A DNA stretch of 64,000 nt, taken from assembly GCA_034401795.1 (NCBI GenBank), contig CM067365.1:14650225-14714224 (forward strand). The letters are read 5' to 3'. Below, piece after piece: positions 1 to 12,372 of this stretch. Positions within the stretch are counted from its first letter, which is position 1. Each line of letters begins with the position of its first letter. Source of the DNA: Chaetoderma sp. LZ-2023a (Eukaryota > Mollusca > Caudofoveata > Chaetodermatida > Chaetodermatidae). The position numbers and the translations under genes were made by a program. A model generated the notes under the pieces. It was not told where the DNA came from. It worked only from the letters and a program-made list of their open reading frames with translations, and made no database searches.

Positions 1-300
1 AAAGCTTCACAGGCATCATAGTCAACATGCTTATAGTGAATGACGTCTCTAGCTCCATAAATTGATTCCAACACGCCGAAAGAACGGACAGAGCTGAGCT
101 AGAAATGGATCCCACCTTTGAAATTGTCATGAACAAATTTGATCATTAAATGGCCAATACCATTTAGTAATGTGTGCTCCTCCCAACATGGACCACTTGT
201 AATAAGTGACCACATATTTTAGTAAGAGCATTGAGATAGTTAGCGTTGCCCTGCCGGACGCATGTAGACCCAATCGCAATGCACGGATTCTCTTATGGAA
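1..300. other. No recognisable feature
   Basis: AT-rich sequence with only short spurious open frames. I see no gene, RNA or clear repeat here. Confidence 0.5.
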
Positions 301-304
301 AGAG

Positions 305-632
305 GGTATATAAGTTATCCAACCTGTCACTCAAGTGTTTATGTCATAATCAATTATGTCACATGTAGGCTGACGTCACGCTCACAATACGTAATTAATG
401 ACGCAGCAATGGCTATCAAGAAAGTTGAAAAGTCCGTAAGCTGTGCGAATTGTATGTCTTTACAATTTAATAAACATTCTGTTGAATATTTTGAAACAAA
501 TTTAACTGTGCTGCAGCTATAAGCACCGACAGCATCTAATCAAATTAGTTTTAAAATATTCAATAGCTCACCTCTATAGTTACCTTGGGAATGGGATTCT
601 GGGAAGTCATGATTGAAAGTATATAAATCACA
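305..632 (+). mobile_element. Foldback element family 1, degenerate copy
   Basis: The left arm has the family start (CTGTCACTCAAGT, then repeated TGACGTCA-like sites and AATTGTATGTCTTT). The core at 479-566 is an imperfect palindrome reading CTGTTGAATATTTTGAAAC outward on one side and its reverse complement on the other. The right arm has the family GTATATAAAT motif. It matches the better-preserved copies at 25.2, 47.7 and 49.7 kb. No protein is encoded, so mobility would depend on enzymes encoded elsewhere. Confidence 0.7.
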
Positions 633-689
633 ATGGCGACGGCTATGAATATAGGCCTATCATCATCTCTTATTGTATTTTAACCGCCT

Positions 690-900
690 CATGGCATAGC
701 TGGTCAAACTGGTCCCTAGAGTGATCTAGAGAAATGTCAAGTTGTATGCCATCAGGGGACAGTTTTTGGTAATTTACCACTGGAACGACTCTTGAGACAG
801 TCTTTCCAGATTCCAGTGGCAAATCTGCGAAAAACGTTTTCTTTTGGCCTGCAAATGGACATTCAACATCTAAATATTTTAACATTCTTCACCAAATTTA
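690..900. mobile_element. Foldback element family 2, degenerate copy
   Basis: TTTACCACTGGAACGACT and, inverted, TTCCAGTGGCAAAT surround a short loop, followed by CCTGCAAATGGACATTCAAC. The same arrangement recurs at 24.1, 40.0 and 47.3 kb. It is non-coding. Confidence 0.6.
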
Positions 901-1199
901 GACAGTAAATGTTTAATATATTATGACGACAATACCAGGTACTGTGTCTATTTCATTTTCCCCTTATGTATTATAGCATAAAACACTAGGCTGAACATTC
1001 GAGATAGTGTATGAATTTGCGGTCTTATGTCTCGTAGGGTGTGGTTTTCAGTAGTAATTTATTGTCCTTAATACTTCACTGGGAAAAGATCAATGCATAC
1101 AATTATTTAGCACTATGTATAGACAACTAATGTTCCGAATTGCCAGTCAAAACAGCTGTCAATAACATTGTAGCGGGTGGTTAGATACATAAATCAACA

Positions 1200-2420
1200 G
1201 AAACGGTATATATGTGCCACGTTAGTAATGCCTGCAATGTGTTCGGCCCAAGAATTCCACCCATATGGTTAGATAGGTATCTGAATATGCTAATGAAGTA
1301 TTGAGTTAAAAAATGTTTACCATGAAGTAATTTAATTTGTTGTACACGATTTCATACCAAAAATTGGCTGAAATTGTAGCCAATTCACCGTCTTCACTGC
1401 CCTATTGTCTGTAGGTTATGCTCGGCCCCACATTTTCACCCACATAAACTTAAGTTTAAAAGGTATAATTTAGCCTAAATTACTTTCAGCTGTAAACAAT
1501 ATGATACCATATCATTGCTAGCTATATTAATAATTAAAACAAATTCTACATTGAAATAATTCCGTAGTCCGCAATTCCTAATTGGCTTAGATTTTGGCAG
1601 ATCGGTGATTTTCTGTACCATACTGTCTGCTATAAGTTCGGCCCATATTTGGTTCGAAATTCATATATATGGTCAGATCGTATATGAATACGCTAATGAA
1701 GTATCAAGCTTAAAAATGTCTACCATGAAGTAATTTCGTAGTACACAATTCCACGGCAAAAATTTGCACAAATTTTGGCAAATCCATGGTTTTCGGCAGC
1801 TTACTGTCCGTAATGAGTTTGCCGCCAAAATGTAAGATCGATATATAAATACGCTAATAAAATATCGATTAAAGAAATTCCACCGTAAAGCACTTAGTAG
1901 TTACCAAACGTTGTCAGATGCCAATAATTTACGTACCGATATCTATGTACTCTATTTGTAACCAGTTTTCGACACCTAGCCGTGCAGAACTCAATATGTA
2001 TTATTACGTACTAGTGCTGTACGAAATATTACACAATTCTACCATCAAATAATATCATAATTACCAAGTATGACCATGTAGTTACTTAATCGCAATATGT
2101 CCCCATTGAAAGATAGTTGGTTCACATTATCCACAATCGGATAGATGTCAATATGTCCTGGCATATCGCCTGTAATAGGTTCAGCTCCAAAATGGCATCC
2201 ATATGTTTACATAGCTATATATGAATGCGCTAATAAAGTATAGGGTTTTAAAAATTCTACTATGAAGTAATTTGGAAATACGCAATTTAGTCGGAACTTA
2301 CAGTTTTTAAATGCTAATAATTTACTATATATTCAGTATCAGAATCTCTGTACTCGGTGTGTAACCAGGCCTTCGAATATACTACCATCTAGAACTCACT
2401 AGATATTGCATGGTTCTATC
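1200..2420. repeat. Degenerate direct repeats in AT-rich DNA
   Basis: Motifs recur in the same order and orientation: GTTCGGCCCA-like (1,240; 1,421; 1,637; 1,815; 2,178), then an ATATGAATACGCTAATGAAG-like block (1,287; 1,691; 1,850; 2,229), then CCATGAAGTAATTT. Spacing is irregular (about 160-400 bp), so this is an old diverged tandem array or several related fragments. No coding potential is seen. Confidence 0.55.
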
Positions 2421-3480
2421 ATCAAATATTTTTTGCAATAATTTTGAGTCTTTCTATATATCCTATAATTTTGCTCCAGATAGAATCTGAATTATCAAAC
2501 AAAAACCCCAGAATTTACGCATATGGTCAACAAGATGGATGGAAAGATGGATGGACTGCCCAAAATATATTCTGCTTCTTCCTATAGCCCATAGCTAATC
2601 CTATCCAAGGCCGATGCCATTACAACCATCTTAAAGATATGACACTACCAAAAAACTATCATTATTACAATCGCAACCACCATCGGCACTACATGGTAAG
2701 GTAAGAAACTGTAAATGATAGTAAGAACCTATGTAATATTTAATGTTAATATAACAAGATAAACACATTTCTCTCTGACCTGCAAATATGTTGTCAATTT
2801 ATCACATGTCTAATGGCTATATCTTTATAGTACATTGACTTTAACTTGACGCCCATGTCTTCCCATATTATATAGTGCCTGTGCCAGTTCTACATGTATA
2901 ATTTATTTTTTGTTCTATGTAGGGGTCCAAGGTCTAGATATAGCCATTGTCTTTGGTGGACAACCTGTTGTGCTACTGCAAATTGTATATTATATATAAA
3001 ATGAATTTGAAGCTCAACTTGAATTATAATAATCTCCGGCCACGCTTTTTGGCATTGATGTCTTGCATCAATATGTGTACTTGTTATTATATCGAGCGGG
3101 GAACATACCTGCGACAATGCGCGTGCTAAAGTACAGGAAACCCCCTCTCTACCTTTGACGTAAATTTTGGATCCTCCTCCACGCGGGTGTGAGCGGCGAG
3201 CGTCTGCATTTAAAAAATCGCTTCCGTATCCGCATGTCGTTCCACGCCCGCTTCCGCGCATATGGAATCACACATATAGAAGTTAATGATATTCGATTTT
3301 TACCGCTTTAGCATCCGCATCCACATCCGCGCTTATGGAATCCTAGTTTTAGCATAGATATTGATATATTGGCTAGATGACTCATGCGCATACCTCGCTA
3401 TGGGGATAGTTGTCGCGGCCGTCGGTGACGCGCGTGGTAAATTGCAATCGCTCATGACCGGGTATTCACTGACTGGCTGA
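2420..3480. other. No gene recognised
   Basis: AT-rich intergenic DNA. Around 3,220-3,345 the phrase CCGCATCC...CGCGCATATGGAATC occurs twice in diverged form. The open frames of 60-120 codons have no recognisable domains. Confidence 0.4.
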
Positions 3481-3669
3481 CGCAGACAATCAGCTGCATA
3501 TACAGCCTTCAAAAATGATTAAATAATCTTTTGGTAATTGGAAAAGAAATCGAACAGACGCAAATTTACATATTTTTATCAGAAATAAAATTGCATTGGC
3601 GGTGGCATCGTAGTTTATATTGAAGAAAATCAGTCCTATTGTAGAAGGCTATAATTATAAACAGATGAC

Positions 3670-4062
3670 TTGGAGACATTATGGCTCCAGGTCACGCCCT
3701 ATAAAACAAAACCTTTCTTGCTTGGTTATATTTATAGGCCACCAGATTCACCAGTGAGCTGGATCGATGAATTCGAATCTTTGCTTGAGGCGGCCTATTC
3801 ACATAACACGGATATTGTTTTAACAGGCGATTTTAACATTTGGCTTCAAGCTACTATACCAGCAAAATGGCAATCATTAATGGATACATTTCATCTACAA
3901 CAACTAATTAACACGCCCACTAGAATCACAGAAACGACATCCACCATAATAGATCATGTATATGTCACCGACAAAAGTAAAATCACGTCAGTAAGCGTAG
4001 GCGAGTTAGCCCTAGCAGACCACCTTCCTGTATTTGCTGTGCGGAAAAGTGTCACTCCATAA
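3670..4062 (+). pseudogene. LINE endonuclease domain fragment
   Basis: A 130-residue open frame with the core of an AP-endonuclease-like domain: GYIYRPPD near residue 19, TGDFNIWLQ near 53, and a terminal ADHLPVF where the family has SDHxP. In intact LINEs this enzyme nicks the chromosomal target to prime reverse transcription. The Met used here is internal, because homologous sequence continues upstream in another frame (about 3,590). The frame breaks at its end and the next domain continues in a different frame. Confidence 0.75.
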
Positions 4063-5077
4063 AACTCACACTCACCATACTATAAAATACAGATGCCAGA
4101 AAAACTTTGATAATATTAAATTCCTTCAAAATTTATCACAAAATAATTGGGAACTGATTAATTTAATAAGTGATCCAAATGAAGCTCTTAAAATATGGCA
4201 TGAAACATTCCTCACTATTCTCAATAACCACGCCCCTATCATCGAGCGCAGAGTAAAAACGTATTGTCAACCTGGATGGAGGGTATTTTAAAAGCCATGA
4301 AAGATCGGAATTATTTCAAAAAAGTAAAAGATGTAATCAAATACAAAGAGTTTAAAAATAAAGTAATGCCCCTAATAGAAAGGGATATGCGAAAATATTT
4401 CGGTAAACAGCTAGCTGAAAGGAAAAATAATCCTTCTAATATATGAGCCATTATGAGAAACATAAACCCAAAATCTAGTAAAATGCCATTAGTGTTCTAT
4501 AATTCCGAAGGTCATGACATTAGCGACATAGCGCAACATTGCGAGATGTTCAATACACATTTTAGTACAGTCGCTGCAGATCTCGCAAAATCAATAAACG
4601 GCCCAAATCACGCGATATCGAATGATCTTAAAATGCATGTTAACAGTAGAGTGCCAAATGAAATCGAGTTTAGAACACCTACAATAACAGTAGATTACGT
4701 TTACAAATTTAAAGACAAGTTGAACGCCCATTTTCTAAAATTATCTGCATCAGTTATCTGCATCAGTTACAGCCATTATTAATAAATGTATAGACGCTGG
4801 TGTATTTCCAACTATGTGGAAATGCGCTAAACCTTTACGCAAGTCAGGTAATAAAAGCGAGATCAGTAATTACAGACCAATTTCAATTCTACCAATTTTG
4901 TCCAAAATTTTTTAAAAACACGTTCATAATAATGTATAGAAATTTATAAGTACCTATAATTTACTATATGAATCTCAGTCCGGCTTCAGGCCAAAGCATT
5001 TTTGCGAAACCGCATTATTAAAATTAATAGAAAAATGGCGATTCGCGGTCGATAATGGCGAGATCGTAGGAGCTATT

Positions 5078-5506
5078 ATGATAGATTTCAGGAAAGCTTT
5101 TGACCTTGTAAATCATGATATTCTGCTACAAAAATTAGCCATCTATAAATTTGATTCACTTACGCTAAATTGGTTCGCATCGTATCTGGAAGACAGACAA
5201 CAATACGTGTCTATTTCTGACAAGACTTCGGGTCTTTCACCGGTAACAGTAGGCGTCCCTCAGGGTTCTGTGCTAGGACCTCTGCTATTTATCATTTATG
5301 TAAATGACCTACAGATGGGCATTACCAGCAATGTAGACTTGTATTGCGATGACACAACAATGAATTGTAACATTGACAATGTACGAAATATAACTGAACA
5401 ACTGTCTGGGGATATGCCGTCTGTCCAAAACTGGTGTGAAAATAATAAAATGATTATAAATTCTGACAAAGACAAATTATTAATGATATCCACTAAACAA
5501 ACTTAA
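5078..5506 (+). pseudogene. LINE reverse transcriptase palm fragment
   Basis: 142 residues covering the RT palm: MIDFRKAFDLVNH at the start, GVPQGSVLGPLLFIIY in the middle, and LYCDDTTMN holding the two catalytic aspartates. The AA pattern (VPQGSxLGPLLF) is typical of the Jockey/CR1/L2 group. Coding homology extends upstream in the same direction (YNLLYESQSGFRPKH before 5,000). The frame ends just before the (TA)n tract and resumes after it. Confidence 0.85.
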
Positions 5507-5531
5507 TCAGATTAATGATGCGGAAATTAAA

Positions 5532-5641
<110 letters not shown>

Positions 5642-5756
5642 CGGAGAATTAGGTATTGTAGACAATGCAAAACCTTTAGGCGTACATATAAACGGGCATT
5701 TATCTTGGCAACAACACGTAAACAAAATATGCAGCAAAATAGCTTCCCTTATATAC

Positions 5757-6125
5757 ATGCTAAGGAAAAACAAACAGTACATGAATATCGAGGAACGCAA
5801 CCTGTTTTACAAAGCATGCATACTATCACATATAGATTATTGTTGTCTTGTTCACTATGTAGGTACACCGACTTTATTAAGTAAATTAGAAAAATTACAA
5901 AAGCGTGCTGCAAGAATTATCTTAGACGTCCCATATAGAACTCCATCAAAACAATTATATGCCACCATAAAGTACACATCGTTAACTCAGAGGATGGCTA
6001 TAAAAACAAATATAATGACATACATAGCACTAAACAACCTCACACCTAAATATATTAGCAATATGTTTACACCCATAGACGAAGCACATACACTAAATCT
6101 ACGATCGAAAACTTATGGGCACTAA
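5757..6125 (+). pseudogene. LINE RT thumb / C-terminal fragment
   Basis: 122 residues from the region after the RT palm, with [16 protein letters not shown], an [12 protein letters not shown] block and [18 protein letters not shown]. These are typical of the C-terminal part of CR1/L2-like ORF2 proteins. Homology starts before this Met ([15 protein letters not shown], about 5,680) and continues beyond the stop in another frame with TQMWNSLPKKI, ending near 6,275. Confidence 0.8.
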
Positions 6126-6401
6126 AACCCTCCCCAAAATACGAACAGACTATCGTAAGAACAGCTATACATACTGTGCAACACAAATGTGGAACTCACT
6201 ACCTAAAAAGATTACACAATCGACAACGCTTTCATCTTTCAAATCCAACATATGCACTCATCTAAACGTGGGTTAAGTAAGTGGGCCAAATTTTGCCTAG
6301 CCAACGTCTACATCACTGGTCGGAAATAACATAAAATGTTTCTAAAACAAAAACAGAAAAACATTTTAGTTAGTACAAATTTGAACACGATCTAAGAAAT
6401 G

Positions 6402-6455
6402 TCCTGTTGAATATTTTGACCATAATTGGATTGAATTCAAAATATTCAACAGTAT
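6402..6455. repeat. Palindrome, variant core of foldback family 1
   Basis: CTGTTGAATATTTTGA and its inverse TCAAAATATTCAACAG flank a short ATAATTGGATT-containing loop. The copy at 57.8 kb shares this TAATTGG variant, whereas the main family has TAATTTGACTGG at this place. Confidence 0.7.
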
Positions 6456-6459
6456 GCGT

Positions 6460-7136
6460 TGTTGCCATGACGTTGTTTGTATTTCCCTACAATAGTTAGG
6501 AGCACCGTGACGCGATACGTTGCTGCAAACCTTGTAACGCGCTCTGCCACCCGGGGTACCCCCACCCCGTGCGTCGGCCACTGTATACATTGGTGACCAT
6601 TTACTTGCTTAATATGCCGTATAGAATTAGATATAATTATTAGCATTGCCAATATGGTTCGTTGATAAAATTTAAACTACGCATACGGCAGGATGGTTAT
6701 TCCTAGAAGAAGAAGAACAACACTATGGTGTCGTTATCACGGAAAGCCCTCTTTAGCCTGATAAATCAGTTGGTATATGTCTGTGAATGTACTAAGTCCC
6801 TTATATCCGGCTCGGAGAGGGGCGTGCCTGTGAGTCGATCAAACCGGAAATCTGGTACAAACTAATTATACTAAAACATCCGTCATTCATTTCGCAAAGC
6901 CAATGTATATAATTAGCGAATTGAATGTTTGCATGGGGAAATCAGAACTTGTGAATCTTTGCTGAATGATCATAGACAATAATGTAATCATGGCCATGTG
7001 TTATTGCTATTATTAACGGTTGAGTGAAGAAATTTAAAATTGAGGACCGACAGCTTTCAAAAGCAAGTGAATGACTTCAATTGCGCTATAGAAGAGACGA
7101 CTCAATACAAAGTTTGCCCTGCTGTTGCTGCTTGTT
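6460..7136. other. No gene recognised
   Basis: Intergenic sequence between the palindrome and the microsatellite. The open frames of about 70 codons are not supported by any motif. Confidence 0.4.
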
Positions 7137-7625
7137 CATTTTCTGCTACTGCCACTGTGACTGCCACTGCTACTGCAACCACCACTGCCACTGCTACTGC
7201 CACTGCTACTGCCACTGCTACTGCCACTGCTACTGTCACTGCAACTGCCTCTGCTACTGCCACGGCTGCTGCTACTTTCACCACCACTGCCACTGCCACT
7301 GCTACTGCTACTGCCACTGCCACTGCCACTGCTGCTGCCACTGCCACTGCCACTGCCACTGCCACTGCCACTACCTCTGCCACTGCCACTACCAATACAA
7401 CTGCCACTACCACTGCTACTGCTACTGCTACTGCTACTGCTACTGCCACTGCCACCGCCACTGCTACTGCCACTGCCACTACCACTGCCACTACCACTGC
7501 TACTACTACTACTGCTACTGCCACTGTTACTGTCACTGCCTCTGCCACTGCTATTTCCACGGCCACTGTCACTGCCACTGCCACCGCTACTACCGCAGCC
7601 ACCACCGCTGCCACTACCACTGCCG

Positions 7626-7668
<43 letters not shown>

Positions 7669-7690
7669 AACTGCGACTACTACTACTACT
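7137..7690. repeat. (ACTGCC)n / (ACT)n microsatellite next to LINE 3' end
   Basis: About 550 bp of ACTGCC and ACTGCT hexamers grading into pure (ACT)n at the right end, followed directly by a T-rich stretch (CTTTTTTTCTTC) that is the inverted A-rich tail of the adjacent - strand LINE. Long open frames in several phases (Thr-Ala, Cys-His, Ala-Val repeats) are products of the repeat, not genes. Confidence 0.9.
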
Positions 7691-8576
7691 TTTTTTCTTC
7701 TTTTTTTTTTAAATCCGACGCTGACGCAGTCGGATACACTTCACAGAGGAACTCCTTTAAAAAGGCTTGCAAATCCCCATAAAAAATCGGATGTAATAGC
7801 AGCCTTTATTACTAGAATAACAATACAAACCTAACATATCAAAACAGGGCAAGCTAAAATACTCTATTATCATATACCACAACCGTGGCATAACTACATA
7901 GAGAACATAATTAATAAAGAGCTGATAACATAACATAATTCTACAAAGCCATTACTATTTTCACACCGTGTAGAAGTAGGCCCAAATGGCGAGCATAGCT
8001 AACCAACAAGTGGTAAAGCGACTCATCACTAATTAGCAGTAAGCCGATTCATGACCGACAGGCTAAGCAGATCATATGTAGTTTAACGTAGCACACCGTA
8101 TAGTAGTAGGGCCAAATGGCGAGTGCAACTCGCCAACAAGTGGCGAGGTGACTCGTCAATAAGTAACAAAAAGTCACTCATTGACGCCAGTTAGCCGATT
8201 CTTAAATGCCCAGCGGACGTAGTAGCCTTTATACAATATAATGCACAAAGCAAAAGTATACAAACTATGACTACCTAGATGGCACTTTGGGTTCACATTC
8301 TAAATTTACTTCATTGTAAGATTTTGCAAATTACCCTGGAACAAATACACCTACAGTAAACATTTACAACAGGATGCTAATAGTATATATGTAAGATGTC
8401 ATACTCTGTTAACCTAACGAACTCGAAAGTCGGATTACCTCCAGAATTTTGACACGATGCTCATTTGATATTTAAATATACCGATTCCCAAGGTTAGGTT
8501 ATTCGTCAAAATTATCATCTCCTAAGACATTAAAATTTTAAAATATCAATATACAACAGGCAGCGAGTGTGCTAGC

Positions 8577-11500
8577 TTATACAAGTTCTGCTTCTGCTAT
8601 TTTTAGATATCCATGTTCAATTGATACTAGGCCACTTTTGCACCATATATCGTTAAATCCACTTTCTCTTCCATGTTCCACTAGCCTGTAAAATTCACAA
8701 TGAATGCAGTTTATCAACAATGATCGAAATATAGCTTGTATCGCTCTTTGGTGGTTGTTTCCTGTCTTATCTCTGGCCTCTGAACACTGATGCTTCCAAA
8801 TGTCCCATACTCCTACAGATAACAGGGTTACTAACAATTCTTTCTCCTTGCTGTTGATGATTCGTTCGATAGTTGAGCAATCTTTGAAGATAATTGTTTC
8901 AGTCATTAATTTCACATATTTGATTCCAAATTTAGCAAGAAGCATATTGATATATACCCAAAAGCCTGTAGCTATACAACACTGTGTAAACAGATGGTCT
9001 ATTGTTTCCTCCCCAGTATTACATAATAAACACCGGTCTGTACTTGTTATTTTGCACATATAAGTCAGATGGCCAACCCATAGCCTTCGATCGAGTAATG
9101 CCAGGTCCCGTGCGTTTGCTGGTAGACAAGGTAGATGTATTGTTTTCCACGCATTTTTCCAGTTCTTTGGCGTGCATCCTAAAGTGTTCCAATGCCTAGC
9201 TGCAATAGGAGTCTGTCTCCGACTTTGCATTAGCATTCCATACCAGTCTCTAGATGCCATGTTCTATTTTATATGCTCTGACTTAAATACTAATGTTGGT
9301 TGCGACATGTCTCTGTTGCCACGTGCTTTCGGCAATTTGAACCATTCACCAGGTATTGCATTCTTTATTCTAAGAAATAAGCGTTGGGCATCAATATGCC
9401 TCATTGATGTTGCTCTTGCTACATCCTGCATCGCAATCCATCTGCGAGATTTTGGATTAACTAAATCACGTAAATATTGAATGCCATTTTTGGCCATAGA
9501 GGGCAAATATAATACAGCATCATTATCACGAATCAACTTGTTGCCCCAAAGACGTTGCTCTAAGGCATCTTCCCAACAACTGGGTTGTGGCATTGATCGT
9601 GTAAATATCTTTAAAGCTTCGAGCTGTTCTTTATATACGTTTGGTATCTTCTGATGGTTAGGTGGCAGTTTATTGCACAAAAATAAAACATTCTACTGGA
9701 AATGGATCTACGTACCTATGTAGAAGTGTCCTTGCAACACTTGACCAAGATGAGTTTGAAGTGTGTAACTTATTCAAGAATTTCAGTTTTAGCGAAGCAC
9801 CCTTTGCTAAACCATTAACCAAATCCAGGCCTCCATCATGCTTTTCATTGGTGAGGATTGACTGCGATACTAAATGGGCTTTGTCCTCCCATAAGAAGGA
9901 CAAAGGTAACGTGTTGATCTTTGACTCTACTGATTTGGGCATATGAACTACAGAAGCGGTATACCACAGTCCAGATAAAATTAAATTATTGCGGACAAAT
10001 GTCCTGCCGTTAGGCGACGTCGTTTCCAATTTACTAATGCACACTTTAGCTTGGATAGCCTTTCTTCCCAGTTTATTATTACTTCCTGTTCTCTACTAAA
10101 GTAAATACCCAAAATCTTTATGACATCATCTGACCAGTTAATATCCATAACATTGTCAGTTCTGTCCTTCCAAGCACTCAAAAATAATCCCTTAGATTTG
10201 TCTCTATTGACTTTAAGCCCTGATGCCTTTTGAAAATCTGATAATACTCCATTTAAAATTCTAAAATCTGAATTTTTACCCGCAAACACAGTCGTATCAT
10301 TGGCATATTGAGACACCTTTAGTGGCCTTTCTACGCGACGTATACATATTCCTTTAAAAACATTACGTTGCCTCAATGTGGCCCCCAACGATTCCATAGC
10401 TATGATGAATAGAAGGGGAGACAATGAGCAACCCTGTCTAACACCTCGTTCCAACACTACAGGTTCAGATAGATGATATTTACTAAATAGCAACTTGGTA
10501 TATCAGTATATAAAATATTAACCCATTTAATAAATCTGGAACCAAAGCCAATATGGTCTAAAGACTTAAACAAGAAATCCCATTCAAGTCTGTCAAACGC
10601 CTTCTCGTTATCAAGTGCTATTATTGCTGCTGGGATGCAATCCTGTTCAAATAATTGAATACGGTCTCGTATAAGCAATGTGCTGTTTAATATCGTTTTT
10701 CCTGGTACAGAGCATGTTTGATCATCATCAATTGCTTCGCCTAGGACTACACAGAGTAGAGAGATTGGTCTATAATTCTGTATTGTATATAAGCCTATAC
10801 ATATGCTTTGTCCATCGATGGAGGGAGATGCCCTTGCTTAAAAATGCTAGCTGCTATTTCTTCTAATACTGGACCAAATATGTGCCACAATGTTTGATAA
10901 AATTCGACTGGAAGTCCGTCGCAACCAGGAGACATTTCTAACTTCATACCTTTGAGGGATTTTGTCAAATCATCAATTGTTAGTGATTGGTCACAACTTT
11001 CGCGACATGCATCTGGAAGTCTTTGCGTTATATTAGCTAAAATATCTCTAGTTGCAGCTACATCACTTCCCTCGGATTTATACAATGATTTGTAAAATGT
11101 GGATACTGTTTCCATCATCCCTGCATTTGAGGACACTGATACACCATCATTAGTCTTCGGTGAGCGCATTAATTTCTCTATGCCTCTTGCTTTTTCCAAG
11201 TTACAAAAGTAACGTGTAGGCTTCTCACCCTCGGTGTGCATTTGTGCTCTTGACCTTATTTTGGCCCCGTCAAACTGATATTGCTCTATTTAATTTAGTC
11301 TACCTTTTAATTTAACTAATAGTTTGTAATAATTATATTCTCCATCATTAATTTTCTTATTAATTTTACACATCGACCGCTGAAGCACCTTTTTACGCCT
11401 TCGCATTTCTCGTGCTTTTCTGATGGAATACTGCCTTGAAATATGTTTCAGGTCGGATTTAACATCCTCCCACCAGTCTGTTATACATTCATACAAACTT

Positions 11501-12363
11501 CTCTTTTCATCCCAATGCCTCCAACAACTTTCTACACATTTACGATAGCAACTATCTCGTAACAACGCTACATTGAGTTTCCAAATTCCATCTCTTCGTT
11601 TGATCCAGTCAGCATTGTCTAATGTGATGGAAAACATATTGTGATCAGAGAAAGTTACTGGGTTTATGTTAGTTTTACACATGTAACCTTTCAATGATCG
11701 TTCTACATAGATCCTGTCCAGTCTGGATGCTTTTTTTCCATCGGTTGAAAACCAAGTAAAGTCCCTGCCCTCTGGGTTTTCAATCCGGTAAGTGTCTAAC
11801 AATCTTTTATATTCACAGATGTGTTTCAAAATATTATGAGATGTGTCATTAAAATTAGACCTAGCGTTTCTGTCTTTAACTTCATCTAATATGCAATTAA
11901 AGTCACCGTCCATAATTAGGTTTTCAGGCTTTCTGTCTTGAATTATTGTGGAAACATCATTTGGAAATTCACGACGCAATTGATGAGAGGTTGGCGCAAA
12001 AAGGCACATCAAATTTAAACTTGTGTTTAGTACATCAATTGATACACAAATCCATCGTCCATTTGTATCTGATGATGACGATATAACATCAACATAGTTG
12101 AGACAGTGGGGCAGGATAAGAATGGCCACTTCCGCTCTATTATCTTGTGATAAAGAATAAGAAATCTGCCCTTTTGAAATATCTTTGAGAGATTCATACA
12201 CTTCAATTTTTTGAATTTTGGTCTCTTGTAGAAAAGCAATATCAACTCTCTCATTAGCTAATTCTTCAAGCAAGTGGCGCTGCTTGAATTCGGTATTTAA
12301 CCCTCTGCAATTGATGGTGCAGATAATCATAATTTGTAAAATGATGTTTACAACCGCCATCAT
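8577..12363 (-). pseudogene. Tx1-group LINE ORF2 (endonuclease + reverse transcriptase)
   Basis: The first 357 residues (12,363-11,290) form an AP-endonuclease domain with INCRGLN, FLQETKI, GDFNCIL, SRLDRIYV and an intact SDH. A stop separates this from EGEKPTRYFCNLEK and SPGCDGLPVEFY. The RT continues in shifted frames with ALDNEKAFDRLEWDF and GVRQGCSLSPLLF. The catalytic YADD box reads YAND, so the first aspartate is Asn (one base change). The last 227 residues carry LLDRRLWVGHLTY and CLLCNTGEETIDHLFTQC, the C-terminal zinc-binding region of this group. At least five frame breaks occur. In an intact element the product nicks DNA and copies its RNA at the target. Confidence 0.88.
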
Positions 12364-12372
12364 TAACTAAGA

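Noticed and set aside
7040..7834. 264-codon Thr/Ala-rich open frame and overlapping Cys/His and Ala/Val frames
   Set aside because: They follow from the ACTGCC/ACT microsatellite, which is open in several frames on both strands.
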